NCBI GenBank assembly: GCA_963971305.1
Contig: OZ020314.1
Location: forward strand, 1,364,001 to 1,428,000
DNA: 64,000 nucleotides
Source: Arcuatula senhousia
Taxonomy: Eukaryota; Mollusca; Bivalvia; Mytilida; Mytilidae
Direction: 5' to 3'
The translations under genes and the position numbers were made by a program. The notes below the pieces were generated by a model. The model did not search any database. It saw only the letters and a program-made list of their open reading frames with translations, and was not told the DNA's origin. This document shows, piece by piece, positions 38,846 to 51,600 of the stretch; the stretch's first letter is position 1; each line of letters starts with the position of its first letter.

Positions 38846-39360
38846 ATGGGGCATTCGAGTGTCAAAAGTCCGCAAGGGCAACGACAAAACCGGTAAACAT
38901 GAACAAGAAGAGCATGAGGAAACACAAAACACAAAATCAACCGAATAGAAATCAACAACGCAAACTCTAAGTTCAACTACAGAGCTGTCCGTCCATTTAA
39001 CTAAAATCTTGTCTGCTGTCAAAGAAGGTCAACAAGCATGCATACTGCGACACTATTTATAATCGTAGTGGAATCAACCATATATGGATTTTGAAGAACT
39101 CACAAGATTTGTTAGATTATTTTAAATCTAGATCATTTTCTGAGGTTCACTCTTTGAAAACGTTCGATTTTTCAACTTTATACACTACCTTGCCACGCGA
39201 AAAACTGAAACGTCGCCTGAAAAAAACTTCTCGAAAAAGCCTTTTCAAACTCTAGGAATTTTGTTGCTTTGGGTTATAAATCTACATTATTTTCCAAAAC
39301 ATCTCTCAAAGATAAAGTGTCAGGAAGAGTAAGTGGTTCCTGCCTGCTCTTAATATTAGA
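38846..39360 (+). repeat. Interspersed repeat (GCACCAATGGG family) split by a reverse-transcriptase fragment
   Basis: The left part has GGGGCATTCGAGTGTCAAAA and GTCCGCAAGGGCAACGACAA. The right part has GAAGAGTAAGTGGTTCCTGC near 39330, corresponding to the far end of the copy at 42425-42730. The middle is the RT fragment. Confidence 0.65.
38975..39240 (+). pseudogene. Reverse-transcriptase fragment
   Basis: Translation with one frameshift gives HLTKILSAVKEGQQA, then SGINHIWILKNSQDLLDYF and SEVHSLKTFDFSTLYTTLPR. FDFSTLYT is the first catalytic-Asp motif of a reverse-transcriptase palm as I remember it from retroelement proteins of bivalves and cnidarians, possibly Penelope-like. Only the fingers/early palm part is present; the later YxDD-type motif is absent. 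It is a decayed relic. Confidence 0.65.
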
Positions 39361-39489
39361 TTATAATTTATTAAATAGTGAATAGTCATAGGTATTACTT
39401 TCATTTAATATGTTGAATGAATTTTACCAAGAAGCAAAACACATTTATTATTTGAATGCATTTTAATTAAATAAAATCTTCATTGTCAG

Positions 39490-39602
39490 GAATATTGCTG
39501 TTATAATGGCAACAGATCATAAAAGGAAATTATCAGCAGAAAATGAGGATAGTCCTCCATCAAAACAGCCCAGAGTCCTCAGTGTTGGTACAAATACCTC
39601 AG
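39490..39602 (+). CDS. Exon 1 of the STAND gene (coding from 39506)
   Basis: The ATG at 39506 starts a 32-codon segment rich in Lys, Ser and Pro that ends at a good donor (CAG|GTCAGT, exon end 39602, phase 1). A pyrimidine-rich acceptor ending at 39489 (TTCATTGTCAG) suggests that 39490-39505 is untranslated sequence of a second exon, with a non-coding first exon further upstream that I could not locate. The leftover G joins AA of the next exon to make Glu33. The peptide has no hydrophobic stretch, so it is not a secretion signal; its two basic clusters (KRK and KQPR) suggest nuclear targeting. Confidence 0.72.
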
Positions 39603-42600
39603 GTCAGTAATACTATTTTATTTTATATTCTATGGAGTTTAGATCAAAATGTTAAACTGGCATATGATTTTTATGCCACATATGTACAAAAGGGTTATGT
39701 TCGACCGTCGATCCCAAATGTTGAGAGATGAGGCATCATTATGTCCATGATGTCTTCTGGACATATTTTTGTTTCAAGTTAAATTTACAAGTATTTAGTG
39801 TTAAGTATTGGTAAGAAATTTTATGGAACAGCCAGGGAATTCAGGATTTAAACCAATAAAACTGTTACAAAACTGTTATTTGGATTTTTGATTGGTTAAA
39901 AAACATGGCTGCCATGGTTGAAAAGAGAACATAGGGGTACAATCTGTTTTTATGCCCTGCCAACTTTGTCTGTTCGTCCATTCTTCCGTCCGTCACACTT
40001 TATTTTCTGCACTTTTTTCGACATTGACCATTTTAACCACCTTTCCTAATTGTATTGCAAACTGTAAAAGGTAGATAAAAAGTTTTAATTACAATATTGC
40101 CTAGCTAGTTTGATGGGAGACATATTGTTTTTGTCCTGTCCGTCCATCTGTTTGTCACAAAGTTTGTTAACACAACTCCTCTGAAACTACTGAACTGATT
40201 TCAACAAAACTTGGTATGTAGGAAGGAAACCATAAGGTGTCATGCATTTGATCAGGAAATTTTTATCCTCCAATTTTTGTGGGAGTAATGGCCCTTTGAA
40301 CTTAGAAATTTGGTGAAAATTCTCATTTATCATCTTGTCAGTACAACTCTGCTGGAACTACTGAACTGATTACAAGGAAACTTGATATGTAAGAAAGACA
40401 CCATATGTAGTTGTGCATATTACCAAGAAATTTTGATTGTCACTTTTTCGTGGGAGTTATGACCCTTTGAACTTAGTAATTTGCTTTAAGACTTCATTGA
40501 TCATCTTGTCAGCGCAACTCGGGTGGCATCTAAAACAACTGAACTGATTTCAAAGAAACTTGATATGTAGGAAATACAAATGACAACAAAGTTCCAGACA
40601 ATAAATTTTGCTACGCCTGACGCGCGTTTCGTCTATTCAAGACTCATCAGAGGCGCTCTACCAAAAATATTGAAAATGCCAAACACTATAGGATCATGAA
40701 GAGCATAGAACATTAAACCAAAAATATCAAACTGGGAAACCAAATTATTACTAAGATGATCAACCTATGTCTGGGTTAGGAAGAGCCTTAGGGTTTAGAC
40801 AACTTTGAAATTTAAAGGGTAATTTAAAGCTTTGATGTGTTCTCCAACACAAAAGTGTTGGTGCCGGAGCGGGCTAACCTCGGGGAATTAAAACTCCACC
40901 AGCAGTGCTAACCTTCACGTGTGTTCGAAATACAAATGACAACAAAGTTCCAGACAATAAAGTTAAAGACACCATATGTAGTTGTGCATATTACCAGGAA
41001 ATTTTTATCCTCAAATTTTTGTAGGAGTTATGGCCCTTTGAACTTAGAAATTTGCTGAAAATCCTCTTTAATAATCTAGTCAGGGCAACTCCTCTGAAAC
41101 TTTTTTCCTCCAATTTTTGTGGCAGTTTGGCCTTTTGAACTAAGAAATTTGCTGAAAATCCTCATTTAACATCTTGTCAGTACAACTCGTCTGAAACTAC
41201 TGAACCGATTTCAACTAAATTTGGTATGCAGGAAGGACACCACATGTAATTGTCACTGTGCATATTACCAGGAAATTTTGGTCCTCACATTTTTGTGGAG
41301 TTATTTAACCTTTGGAACTTAGAAAAAATTTGGGGAAGGGTGGAGACATCGTTATCAGTCAGGGGACTGACACATTCAAGTCAGAAATCATTTGACTTAA
41401 TAAAGTAAAAAAAGTTTAGAGTTGTAGCAGTCATTTTGTAGAAATGACACATTTAAGTCAGAAAAGTTCAGCTAGACCTGTTAAAGTCAAAAAGTTTTGA
41501 TCCAACATGTTCAAAGGAGTCCTTTAATTTTAATATGATCAGTATTCTCAATAATTTTCTGCTCTCACCTTTTAAAAATAATATTTTGTTTCCTTGGACA
41601 TTGTTGGTATTTATGACACTTGTTCATTTAAAAGTAAGTAATATTTTTCATATTAAATTATGGTGTCCGATTTTTTAGAGAGTAGTGATTATTTTTCTAT
41701 TCAATGTGCATGAAAATACTATTCATTCCAGGTGAAAATGTTTTGGCGCTTGACCTCATTGGCAGGGTGTGTGACTTTTCATGCATGTAAATTATATGAC
41801 TTCAAGAAGTCAGAAAATGTTTTATACATATTTATCATGTTTATATTACTGACTTGTATAAGTCGGATGAAAAAGGAAGACAACTCTTTTTTGCACTATA
41901 AATGACTTCTATAGTTCAGAAAAGAATTGACTTGCTAATGACTGGTTATTGCAGGCAAAAACAAATGTTTATTATTTAATTCATCTAATCACATGTTTTT
42001 CTTTATTTTCAGAACCAATAAAAGTTACAGTATCATCTGGGGAGACCACAGTCTTACAGGGAAGTTCACTGATCCTGACCTGTAACTTTAATGGAGAGTC
42101 TAAACCTTCAGCTGTTCTATGGACCAGATATAGAGGATCTGGGGAGGACATTCAGCTGACTCCAGACAAATATAGTGGTGGTACTGTAGATAATCCCTCT
42201 CTGACTGTCCATCATGTTGAAGCTGAAGACTCTGGAGTGTATGTCTGTAAATTAACATTTGATGGTGACCAAGTCTCCAGCAACTCACTGACAATCAATG
42301 TTGGTAGGTTTAAAACTTTGTATTAAGTTCATTGAAGTAGGTTTAAAAATGTGCTTTATATTAAGTACATTGAAACTTGCAGTATTCTTACAAAAGGCAG
42401 CAGTTTAAACTTTTTGTAAGGTTTTTGTGGAAATTACATGAAGCAGAGAGGCACCAATGGGTTATTTGAGTGTCAAAGGTCGGAAAGGGCAATGATAAAA
42501 CCAGTAAAGATAAACGAGAACAGCACAAAAAAAACCACAAACCATTTAAAAACACAAATCAACAATGTGAACTCAAGTCGTAACGAGAGTTTACTCAGGT

Positions 42601-45600
42601 GCTCCAGAAGAGTAAGCAGTTCTTGCTTGCTCTAGTACACCTGTCAAACTGCCAATGGTCACTTAGATGTGTCAAATCTGGTAAAGGAAGACAAGACAAA
42701 ATGTATGTCAAACCAGCATCTGCACTCATCTGAGAGATAGAATCCCATATTTGTTTATGAGCGCATGATGTCTCCCAAAAAATTTCTTGAATGAACCTAA
42801 CCTTGTGTTAGCAATTTTTGTGTCAGATGTGATGCTCTGCCAAGGAAACTGATGTAACTCTCGCAAGTCTGTAACCCAGATAATCCTGTCCTTTTTGTTA
42901 GCTCACCTGACCGGAAGGGTCATGTGAGCTATTGCCATCACTTGGCATGCATTCGTCTGTACGCAGTCTGTCGCCCATTAGCTTTTTTCAAACATCTTCT
43001 CTGAAACTGCTAAGCCAAATGCAGCCATACTTGATATGGTTGTTCCTTAGGGTATTGTGCAAAAAATTTGCATTGGGATTTTTGATATGTCAAAAAACAT
43101 GGCTGCTGTTACTAAAAATAGAACAGGGGGGTCAAAAACAGTTTTTTGCAATAACTCAAAAACGGTCAAAGATATCAAAATTCTGGCATGGGGGTAATAG
43201 TGATCAGCACCTCAAGATCTACCTGCCCAGGTGTTTTCAAAAAGATCCAACAACTGATGTAGGAGCCCTTTTTAGCTCACCTGACCCGAAGGGTCATGTG
43301 AGCTATTGTCATTACTTGGCGTCCTTCGTCCGTCCGTCGTCCGTCGTCCGTAAACTCTTTAAAACGTTAACTCCTCTGACACCATAAGTCCAATTACAAC
43401 CAAACTTGGTATAGTTGTTCATTAGCATTCGGTGCTTAGAACTGGTGTGGGGATTTTTGATTCGTCGTAAAACATGGCCGCCATGGCTAAAAATAGAACA
43501 GGGGTAAAATGCAGTTTTTTGCAAATAACTCAAAAACGGCTACAGATATCAAAATTCTGGCATAGGGTAAAAGTGATCAGCACCTCAAGATCTACCTACC
43601 CTGAAATTTTGAAGAAAATCCAATGACCCATGTAGGAGTTATTGCCCTTTTTGTGGATTTTTTGCAAAATTTGCACCTGTTTAGCTCAATATCTAGAAAA
43701 CCATACTAGATATTTGAGAAATTTAAATTGCATATTGTTAAGCACATCAAGATCTACAAAATATGTAACAGGGTCAATGTTGTAGAACCTTTCCTTTTAG
43801 GAGTTATTGCCCTTAGAACATCAAAATTTAGCATTTTAACAGCATTTCCTCATTACATTGAAAACGTTAACTCCTCTGACACTTTAAGTCCAAATGGAAC
43901 CAAACTTGGTATAGTTGTTTATTAACATTAGGTGTATAGAACTGATGTGGGGATTTTTGATTGGTCGTAAAACATGGCCGCTGTGGCTAAAAATAGAACA
44001 TAGAGGTAAATGGCAGTTTTTTGCAAATAACTCTAAAACGGTGACAGATTTCAAAATTTTTGATTGAGAACAAAAGTGATCAGCACCTCAAGATCTACCA
44101 GCTCTGAAATTTTGAAGAAAATCCGACAACCCATGTAGGAGTTATTGCCCTTTTTGTGGATTTTTTGCAAATTTTGCACCTGTTTAGCTCAATATCTTGA
44201 AAACTATACAAGATATTTGAGAAATTTAAATTGCATATTGTTAAGCGCATCAAGATCTACAAAATTTGTAGCAGGGTCAACGATGTAGGACCTTTTCTTT
44301 GAGGAGTTATTGCCCTTTGAACGTCAAAAGTGAGCATTTTAACTGCATTTCCTTATATTGAAAATGTTTACTCCTCTGACACTTTAAATCCAAATGGAAC
44401 CAAACTTGGTATTATTGTTTATTATTATTAGGTGTATAGAACTGTTGTGGGGATTTTTGATTGGTTGTAAAACATGGCCGCTGTGGCTAAAAATAGAACA
44501 TTAGGTTAAACTGCATTTTTTTGAAAATAACTCAAAAAGGGTGACAGATTTTTAGATTTTGATGAGAACAAAAGTGATCAGCACCTTAAGATCCACCATA
44601 TTGTCAGATAACCCTCTTATTAATCTTATGGCCCTTTCAACTTTAAATAGATTTTGCCTGATAACCTTTACTTCAGGCACATATGTCAGGTGAGCAATTC
44701 AGGCTCCTGGGAGCCTCTTGTTAGCTCACCCGGACCGAAGGTCCATGTGTGCTTATACCATCACTTGGCGTCCGTCGTTGTCGTCGTCTGTTTACAATTT
44801 TTCAAACGTTAAATTGTCTGACACCATAAGTCCAATTGCAACCAAGCTTGCTACAGTTGTTTAGTAGCATTATGTGTACAAAACTATCGTTCGGATTTTT
44901 GATTCGTAAAAAAACATGGCCGCCATGGCTAAAAATAGAACATAGGGGTAAATTGCAGTTTTTTGCTAATAACTCAAAAACCGTACCAGATATCAAAATT
45001 CTGGCATTTGGTAAAAGTAATCAGCACCTCCAGATCTACCTGCCCAGAAATTTTCAAGAAGATCTAAAAATCTATGTAGGAGTTATTGCCCTTTTTCTGG
45101 ATTTTTTCCAAATTTTGCACTTATTTAGCCCTAATTCTTGAAAACTATACAAGATATTTTAAAAATTCAAATTGCATATGATTAAGCACACCAAGATCTA
45201 CATTTCATGTAATTAGGTCAAAGCTGTAGAACCATTTCTTTTAGGAGTTATGGCCCTTAAAGCTTCAAGATTTACCATTTTTCATTACTTTTCCCCTGAA
45301 TTTCAAAGATTAACTTGTCTGACACCATACATCCAACTTCAACCAAACTTGGCACAGTTGTTTAATAGCATAAATGCTACAATTCCATTCGTCAAAAATA
45401 TGGCCTCCATACCTTAAAATAGAACATAGTGATAAATTGCAGTTTTTTGCTAATTACTCAAAAATATATACAGATATCAAAATTCTGATGAAAGACAAAA
45501 GTGATAAGCAATCCAAGATCTACCTGCTCTGAAATTTTCAAGAAGATCCAACAGCTGACAAAGGAGTTATTGCCCTTTTTCTGGATTTTTTCAAAAATTT

Positions 45601-48600
45601 TCACTTATTTAGCCCTGTATCTTGAAAACTATACAAGATATTTCAAAACTTCAAATTGCATATGATTAAGCACACATCAAGATCTACATTTCATGTTATT
45701 AGGTCAAAGCTGTAGAACCATTTCGTTTTGGAGTTATGGCCCTTAAAGCGTCAAAATTTACCATTTTTAATTACTTTTCCCCTGAATTTCAAAGATTAAC
45801 TTGTCTGAAACCGTAAGACCAACTGCATCTTAACATGGCACACTGTTTGATAGCTTATATGCTACAATTCTATGGTTCAGATTTTTTATTCGTAAAAAAA
45901 CATGGCCGCCATGGCTATAAATAGAACATAGGGGGAAATTGCATTTTTTTGCTAATAACTCTAAAATGGTTTCAGATATCAAAATTGGGCAAGAATCAAA
46001 GTGATGAGCATATTAAGATCTACCTGTCCTGAAATTTCAGAAAAGATCTGACTGCTGATGTGGGAGTTATTGTTCTTTTTCCTAATTTTTGCCAAATTTG
46101 CACTTATTAATTAAGCTAGCCAAGATATTTCAGAAATTTAAATCGCATATGGTTAAGCACAATAATATCTACAAATATATGTATCTGTGTAGTTCAGGTG
46201 AGCGATTCAAGCTCTTGGGAGCCCCTTGTTTTGTATTTTTTCAAAGTTTTGCAGTTATTTAGCCCTATATCTTGAAAACTATACAAGATATTTCAAAAAT
46301 TCAAATTGCATATGATTAAGCACACATCAAGATCTACATTTCATGTTATTAGGTCAAAGCTGTAGAACCATTCCTTTCAGGAGTTATTGCCCTTAGAAAT
46401 TAAAAATTTACCATTTTTCATTACTTTTCCCTTAATTTCAAAGAATAACTTGTCTGATACCATAAGACCATCTGCATTTAAACTTGGCACACTTGTTTAA
46501 TAGCATATATGCTACAATTCTATTGTTCAGATTTTAGATTTGTCAAAAAACATGGCCGCCATGGCTAAAAATAGAACTTAGGGGTAAATTGTAGTTTTTT
46601 GCTAATTACTCAAAAATGGTTACAGATATCAACATTGTGCAAGAATCAAAAGTGATCAGCTTATTAAGATTTACCTGTCCCGAAATTTTGAAAAAGATCC
46701 AACTGCTGACGTGGGAGTTATTGCCCTTTTTGATTTTTTTTTCTCAAAATTTTGCACTTATTTAGCCCTTTATCTTGAAAACTATACAAGATATTTCAAA
46801 AAATGAAATTGCATATGGTTAAGCACAATAATTTTAACAAAATATATGTATCTGTGTAGTTCAGGTGAGCGATTCAGGCACCTGGGAGCCTTTTGTTGAT
46901 GTACATTTTGGAGTGACTAGAGGTTGTGAAATATAACAGCTGAATTATTCGGCTTAGGATTATATATTGATTAACATGTAAATAAATAGTTTTGATAAAT
47001 GAAAAGATTAAAATGTCTTGATTTGAATTTAATTTGAATAAAAACAGGTGACCTATTACGTGAGAGTAAATTATTTAATTTTGTTAATTTGTTACCTATA
47101 AACTTAATGTGTCCTTTCAACGTTTTTCAATTTAATACTTTTCAAAATTGTTATAGCATGAATCAAGTTGATGTTTAAAATGCTAGAAAAACTGATGGCT
47201 CTTTACAGAAATGCAAATTGAAGTTTTCAAAGAATCTGAAAATGAAAAACTGACAAAATAAAAATAAATGCTGAAAAAAATGGGAGTTGGTAGAACTTAA
47301 ATAGATAAGTTAAATAGACATATGCAGAAAGAAGACAAATTGAAACAAATAAACAATATTTAACATGTTAAAAAGATATATACTCCTTCATCTACAAGAT
47401 CATATCCATACCTGAAATAAAAATTATCATACAAGATTAAATGATGCACTGATCCATGTTGGCAACAAAACTATGTAATGTATGTTTATCTTTATATAAT
47501 GGGCACCTGTCTATACAGGGTATATTTGCCTTTCTTATAAACAGGTTTTACTGTAGTACTCAGGTCCATAGCTATTGTTGATTTGTCATGATATGGCTAA
47601 AAATTAAACAGGTACAGATATTATATATATAAATTCAAAAGTGAAATCATTTTTCCCTCTTTTATTTAAAGTTGTTATTTGTAGTTTTATATTTTATTGA
47701 CTTTAAAATGTTCTTATACTTTCATTTTAGATACAACAAGCGCCGTTCTTTCTGAAGAAACAAACTATTTACGGATATATCTTTTGTGTTTGAACATTGG
47801 CACAAATTCTGTCCGCCATTATTTTGATAGCCATGTGCCACCAGGTTCATTACATGGCCATCTAAGCACACATGAACACAACTTAAGATATACACAACCA
47901 ATGAAATGTAACAAGGACCAGCTTAACTTACTCTTCCCAGGTAAATACATTAAATCAAATGAATTTTAGATCAATTGAAGCCTCCTTATATCTAACATTT
48001 TTATATTCCCCGCAAACAAAATTTGGGGTTGATATATAGGAATTACTCTGTGTGTCTTTTTGTCCGTCCATCCATTCGTCCGTCCCTAGATTAATTTCCT
48101 TCACAGATTTCTCAGCAACTACATGACCCAGAGGTTTGATATTTTGCATATAGTTTTATCCTATAGTACCGTGTGGTGTATACCAATTTTATGCTCCTAG
48201 GTCTAAGACTCTATGTTTACCACATACTTAGGTGTTTACACATATACAATGGAAAAGATTACAGATATAGAAAACCTTTTTAGCTCACCTGACCCGAAGG
48301 GTCATGTGAGCTATTGCCATCACTTTGCGTCCGTCGTCCGTCCGTCGTCCGTCGTCCGTCGTCCGTTAGCTTTTTTCAAACATCTTCTTCTCTGAAACTG
48401 CTTGGCTAATTGCAGCCAAACTTGATATGGTTGTTCCTTAGGGTATTGTGCAAAAAGTTTGCGTTGGGATTTTTGATACGTCAAAAAACATGGCCGCTGT
48501 TACTAAAAATAGAACAGGGGGGTCAAATATAGTTTTTTGCAAATAACTCAAAAACGGTCACAGATATCAAAATTCTGGCATAGGGTAAAAGTGATCAGCA

Positions 48601-51600
48601 CCTCAAGATCTACCTGCTTAGAAATTTTCAAAAAGATCCAACAACCGATGTAGGAGTTCAGTGTTCCAGCTAGGCTGTTTTCAGAGGGCGGTCCGCCCGC
48701 CTGCCTTTGCCTCCGCCCGATTGCCCTTTTCAGGATACCTGCCGGTTTTCATCTCCGCCCTGCCCTTTTTGATCGTACATTTGCCTTTTTCAGTCAATCG
48801 TACATAGTTTGTGTATTGAGAATGAAGCCATTTGAGATAATTGAATGGCATATATACAACCCCAAGCCAATTAACAAATTAAATAAACATGTGTTCTCTA
48901 GTCAATTAATTAAGGTATCTATTTTGATTAATCAATTTCAATTACAGGTAAGTTGTCCGATTGCACAGTAAATTTCTCTGCCACGGTAATGATAAAAACT
49001 AAACACGAACGCCGACCGGAATGGTACTAGATCTCCGGATTTTACTAGCAAATTCAATAAAAATCAAATGGGTTTTCTTATTTTTTTCTTGGGCTGACAT
49101 TCAAGCTTTTTAGCACATATGGAATGTATGAATGTAATGAAAAGCCTAAAGTCTTGTTAAAGAAACAAGAGACTCCCCTTAAGCCTATAAATGCATGTTT
49201 GTTTGTTAAAATGAATGTGTGTTGTATTTGATTGTTATTAGCTACATTTGTATGCCCTTTTGAAAGATGAAGTCAACGCATGAATGTGCCCTTTTTTAAA
49301 AATTCATCCCTGCCCTTTTCAAATCCTGGCTGGAACACTGGAGTTATTGCCCTTTTTGTGGATTTTTTCAAAATTTTGCACTTATTTAGCCCTATATCTT
49401 GAAAACTGTACAAGATATTTTAATAATTCAAATTACATATGATTAAGCACGTCAAGATCTACATTTCATGTCATTAGGTCAAAGCTGTAGAACCATTTCT
49501 TTTAGGAGTTATGGCCCTTAAAGCGTCAAAATTTACCATTTTTCATTACTTTTCCCCTGAATTTCAAAGATGAACTTGTCTGACACCATATATCCAACTT
49601 CAACCAAACTTGGCACAGTTGCTTAATAGCATAATTGCTACAATTCTATTATTCGGATTTTTGATTGGTAAAAAAATATGGCCGCCATGGCTAAAAATAG
49701 AACATAAGGGTAAATTGCAGTTTTTTGCTAATTACTCAAAAATAGTTACAGATATCACAATTCTGATGGGAGACAAAAGTGATCAGCATCTCAAGATCTA
49801 CCTGCTCTGAAATTTTCAAGAAGATCCAACAATCGACATAGGAGTTATTGCCCTTTTTCTGGATTTTTTTAAAAATTTTGCACTTATTTAGCCCTATATC
49901 TTGAAAACTATACAAGATAATTTAAAAATTCAAATTGCATATGATTAAGCACGTCAAAACCTTGTTTCATGTAATTAGGTCAAAGCTGTAGAACCCTTAC
50001 TTTTAGGAGTTATGGCCCTTAAAGCGTCAAAATTTACCATTTTTCATTACTTTTCCCCTGAATTTCAAAGATGAACTTGTCTGACACCATGCATCCAACT
50101 TCAACCAAACTTGGCACAGTTGCTTAATAGCATAATTGCTACAATTCTATTGTTCGGATTTTTGATTGGTAAAAAAATATGGCCGCCATGGCTAAAAATA
50201 GAACATAAGGGTAAATTGCAGTTTTTTGCTAATTACTCAAAAATAGTTACAGATATCACAATTCTGATGGAGACAAAAGTGATCAGCATCTCAAGATCTA
50301 CCTGCTCTGAAATTTTCAAGAAGATCCAACAATCGACATAGGAGTTATTGCCCTTTTTCTGGATTTTTTTAAAAAATTTTGCACTTATTTAGCCCTATAT
50401 CTTGAAAACTATACAAGATAATTTAAAAATTCAAATTGCATATGATTAAGCACGTCAAAACCTTGTTTCATGTAATTAGGTCAAAGCTGTAGAACCCTTA
50501 CTTTTAGGAGTTATGGCCCTTAAAGCGTCAAAATTTACCATTTTTCATTACTTTTCCCCTGAATTTCAAAGATGAACTTGTCTGACACCATGCATCCAAC
50601 TTCAACCAAACTTGGCACAGTTGCTTAATAGCATAATTGCTAAAATTCCATTGTTCAGATTTTGATTTGTCAAAAAATATGGCCGCCATGGCTAAAAATA
50701 GAACATAGGGGTAAATTGCAGTTTTTTGCTAATTACTCAAAAATAGTTACATATATCAAAATTCTGATGGGAGACAAAAGTGATCAGCATCTCAAGATCT
50801 ACCTGCTCAGAAATTTTCAAGAAGATCCAACAATCAACATAGGAGTTATTGCCCTTTTTCTGGATTTTTTGAAAATTTTGCACTTATTTAGCCCTATATC
50901 TTGAAAACTAAACAAGATATTTTAAAAATTAAAATTGCATATGATTAAGCATGTCAAGATCTACGTTTCATGTAATTAGGTCAAAGCTGTAGAACCATTT
51001 CTTTTAGGAGTTATGGCCCTTAAAGCGTCAAAATTTACCATTTTTCATTGTTTAATAGCTTATCTGCTACAACTCTATTGTCAGATTTTTTATTTGTAAA
51101 TAAACATGGCCACCATGGCTAAAAATAGAACATAGGGATAAATTGCATTTTTTTGCTAATAACTCTGATGTGGGAGTTATTGTTCTTTTTCCCAATTTTC
51201 GCCAAATTTGAACTTATTAAGCCCAATATCTTAAAAACTAACCAAGATATTTCAGAAATTTAAATCGCATATGGTTAAGCACAATAATATCTACAAATAT
51301 ATGTATCTGTGTAAATCAGGTGAGCGATTCAAGCTCTTGGGAGCCTCTTGTTAGCTTATAGCTCAAAAAGTATAAGAGATAGAGAAAATCCAAAGCAACA
51401 TTCTTCTTCAGCATTAAAAGCTCTACAAAACTCTCCATTGAGTCAAAGTTGTGGGATGACTCCTTATAGGAGTTATTTCCCCTTAATCATCAAAATTGAC
51501 CATTTTCACAGTTTTTGGACTTTATCTTGAAAACTGTAAGTGCTAGAGGAAAATTTAACATTGCCAAATTGTTCAGCTCATTGAGATCTACATAAATGAT

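Larger units (their letters stand above)
39603..42012 (+). other. Intron 1 of the STAND gene
   Basis: Contains a fragment of the hairpin-ended family's internal module near 39880-39960 (the ACATGGCTGCCATGG context), then about 1.3 kb of another repeat family in degenerate modules of roughly 180 bases (39990-41340), into which a 0.39-kb element with terminal direct repeats is inserted. From 41340 to 41960 the sequence has many TGACTT/AAGTCA words in both orientations. No further exon was recognised. Confidence 0.6.
42304..47730 (+). other. Intron 2 of the STAND gene
   Basis: A 5.4-kb intron. From 42430 to 42730 it holds a repeat of the family also seen near 38850 and 55380. From 42898 to 46897 it holds a cluster of hairpin-ended elements. 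The last 0.8 kb is plain AT-rich sequence in which I see nothing. Confidence 0.75.

Noticed and set aside
41949..42326. Separate small secreted Ig protein starting at the ATG of 41949
   Set aside because: The sequence before 42013 is intron with a good acceptor, and the phase-1 join to exon 39506-39602 and on to 47731 is exact. The hydrophobic run LIHLITCFSLF is the translated polypyrimidine tract, not a proven signal peptide.
49610..50904. Conserved short frames (residues like IWPPWLKIEH) as a repeated gene
   Set aside because: They follow the ~501-bp modules of the hairpin-ended element, stop at different points in different copies, and show no start context or domain.
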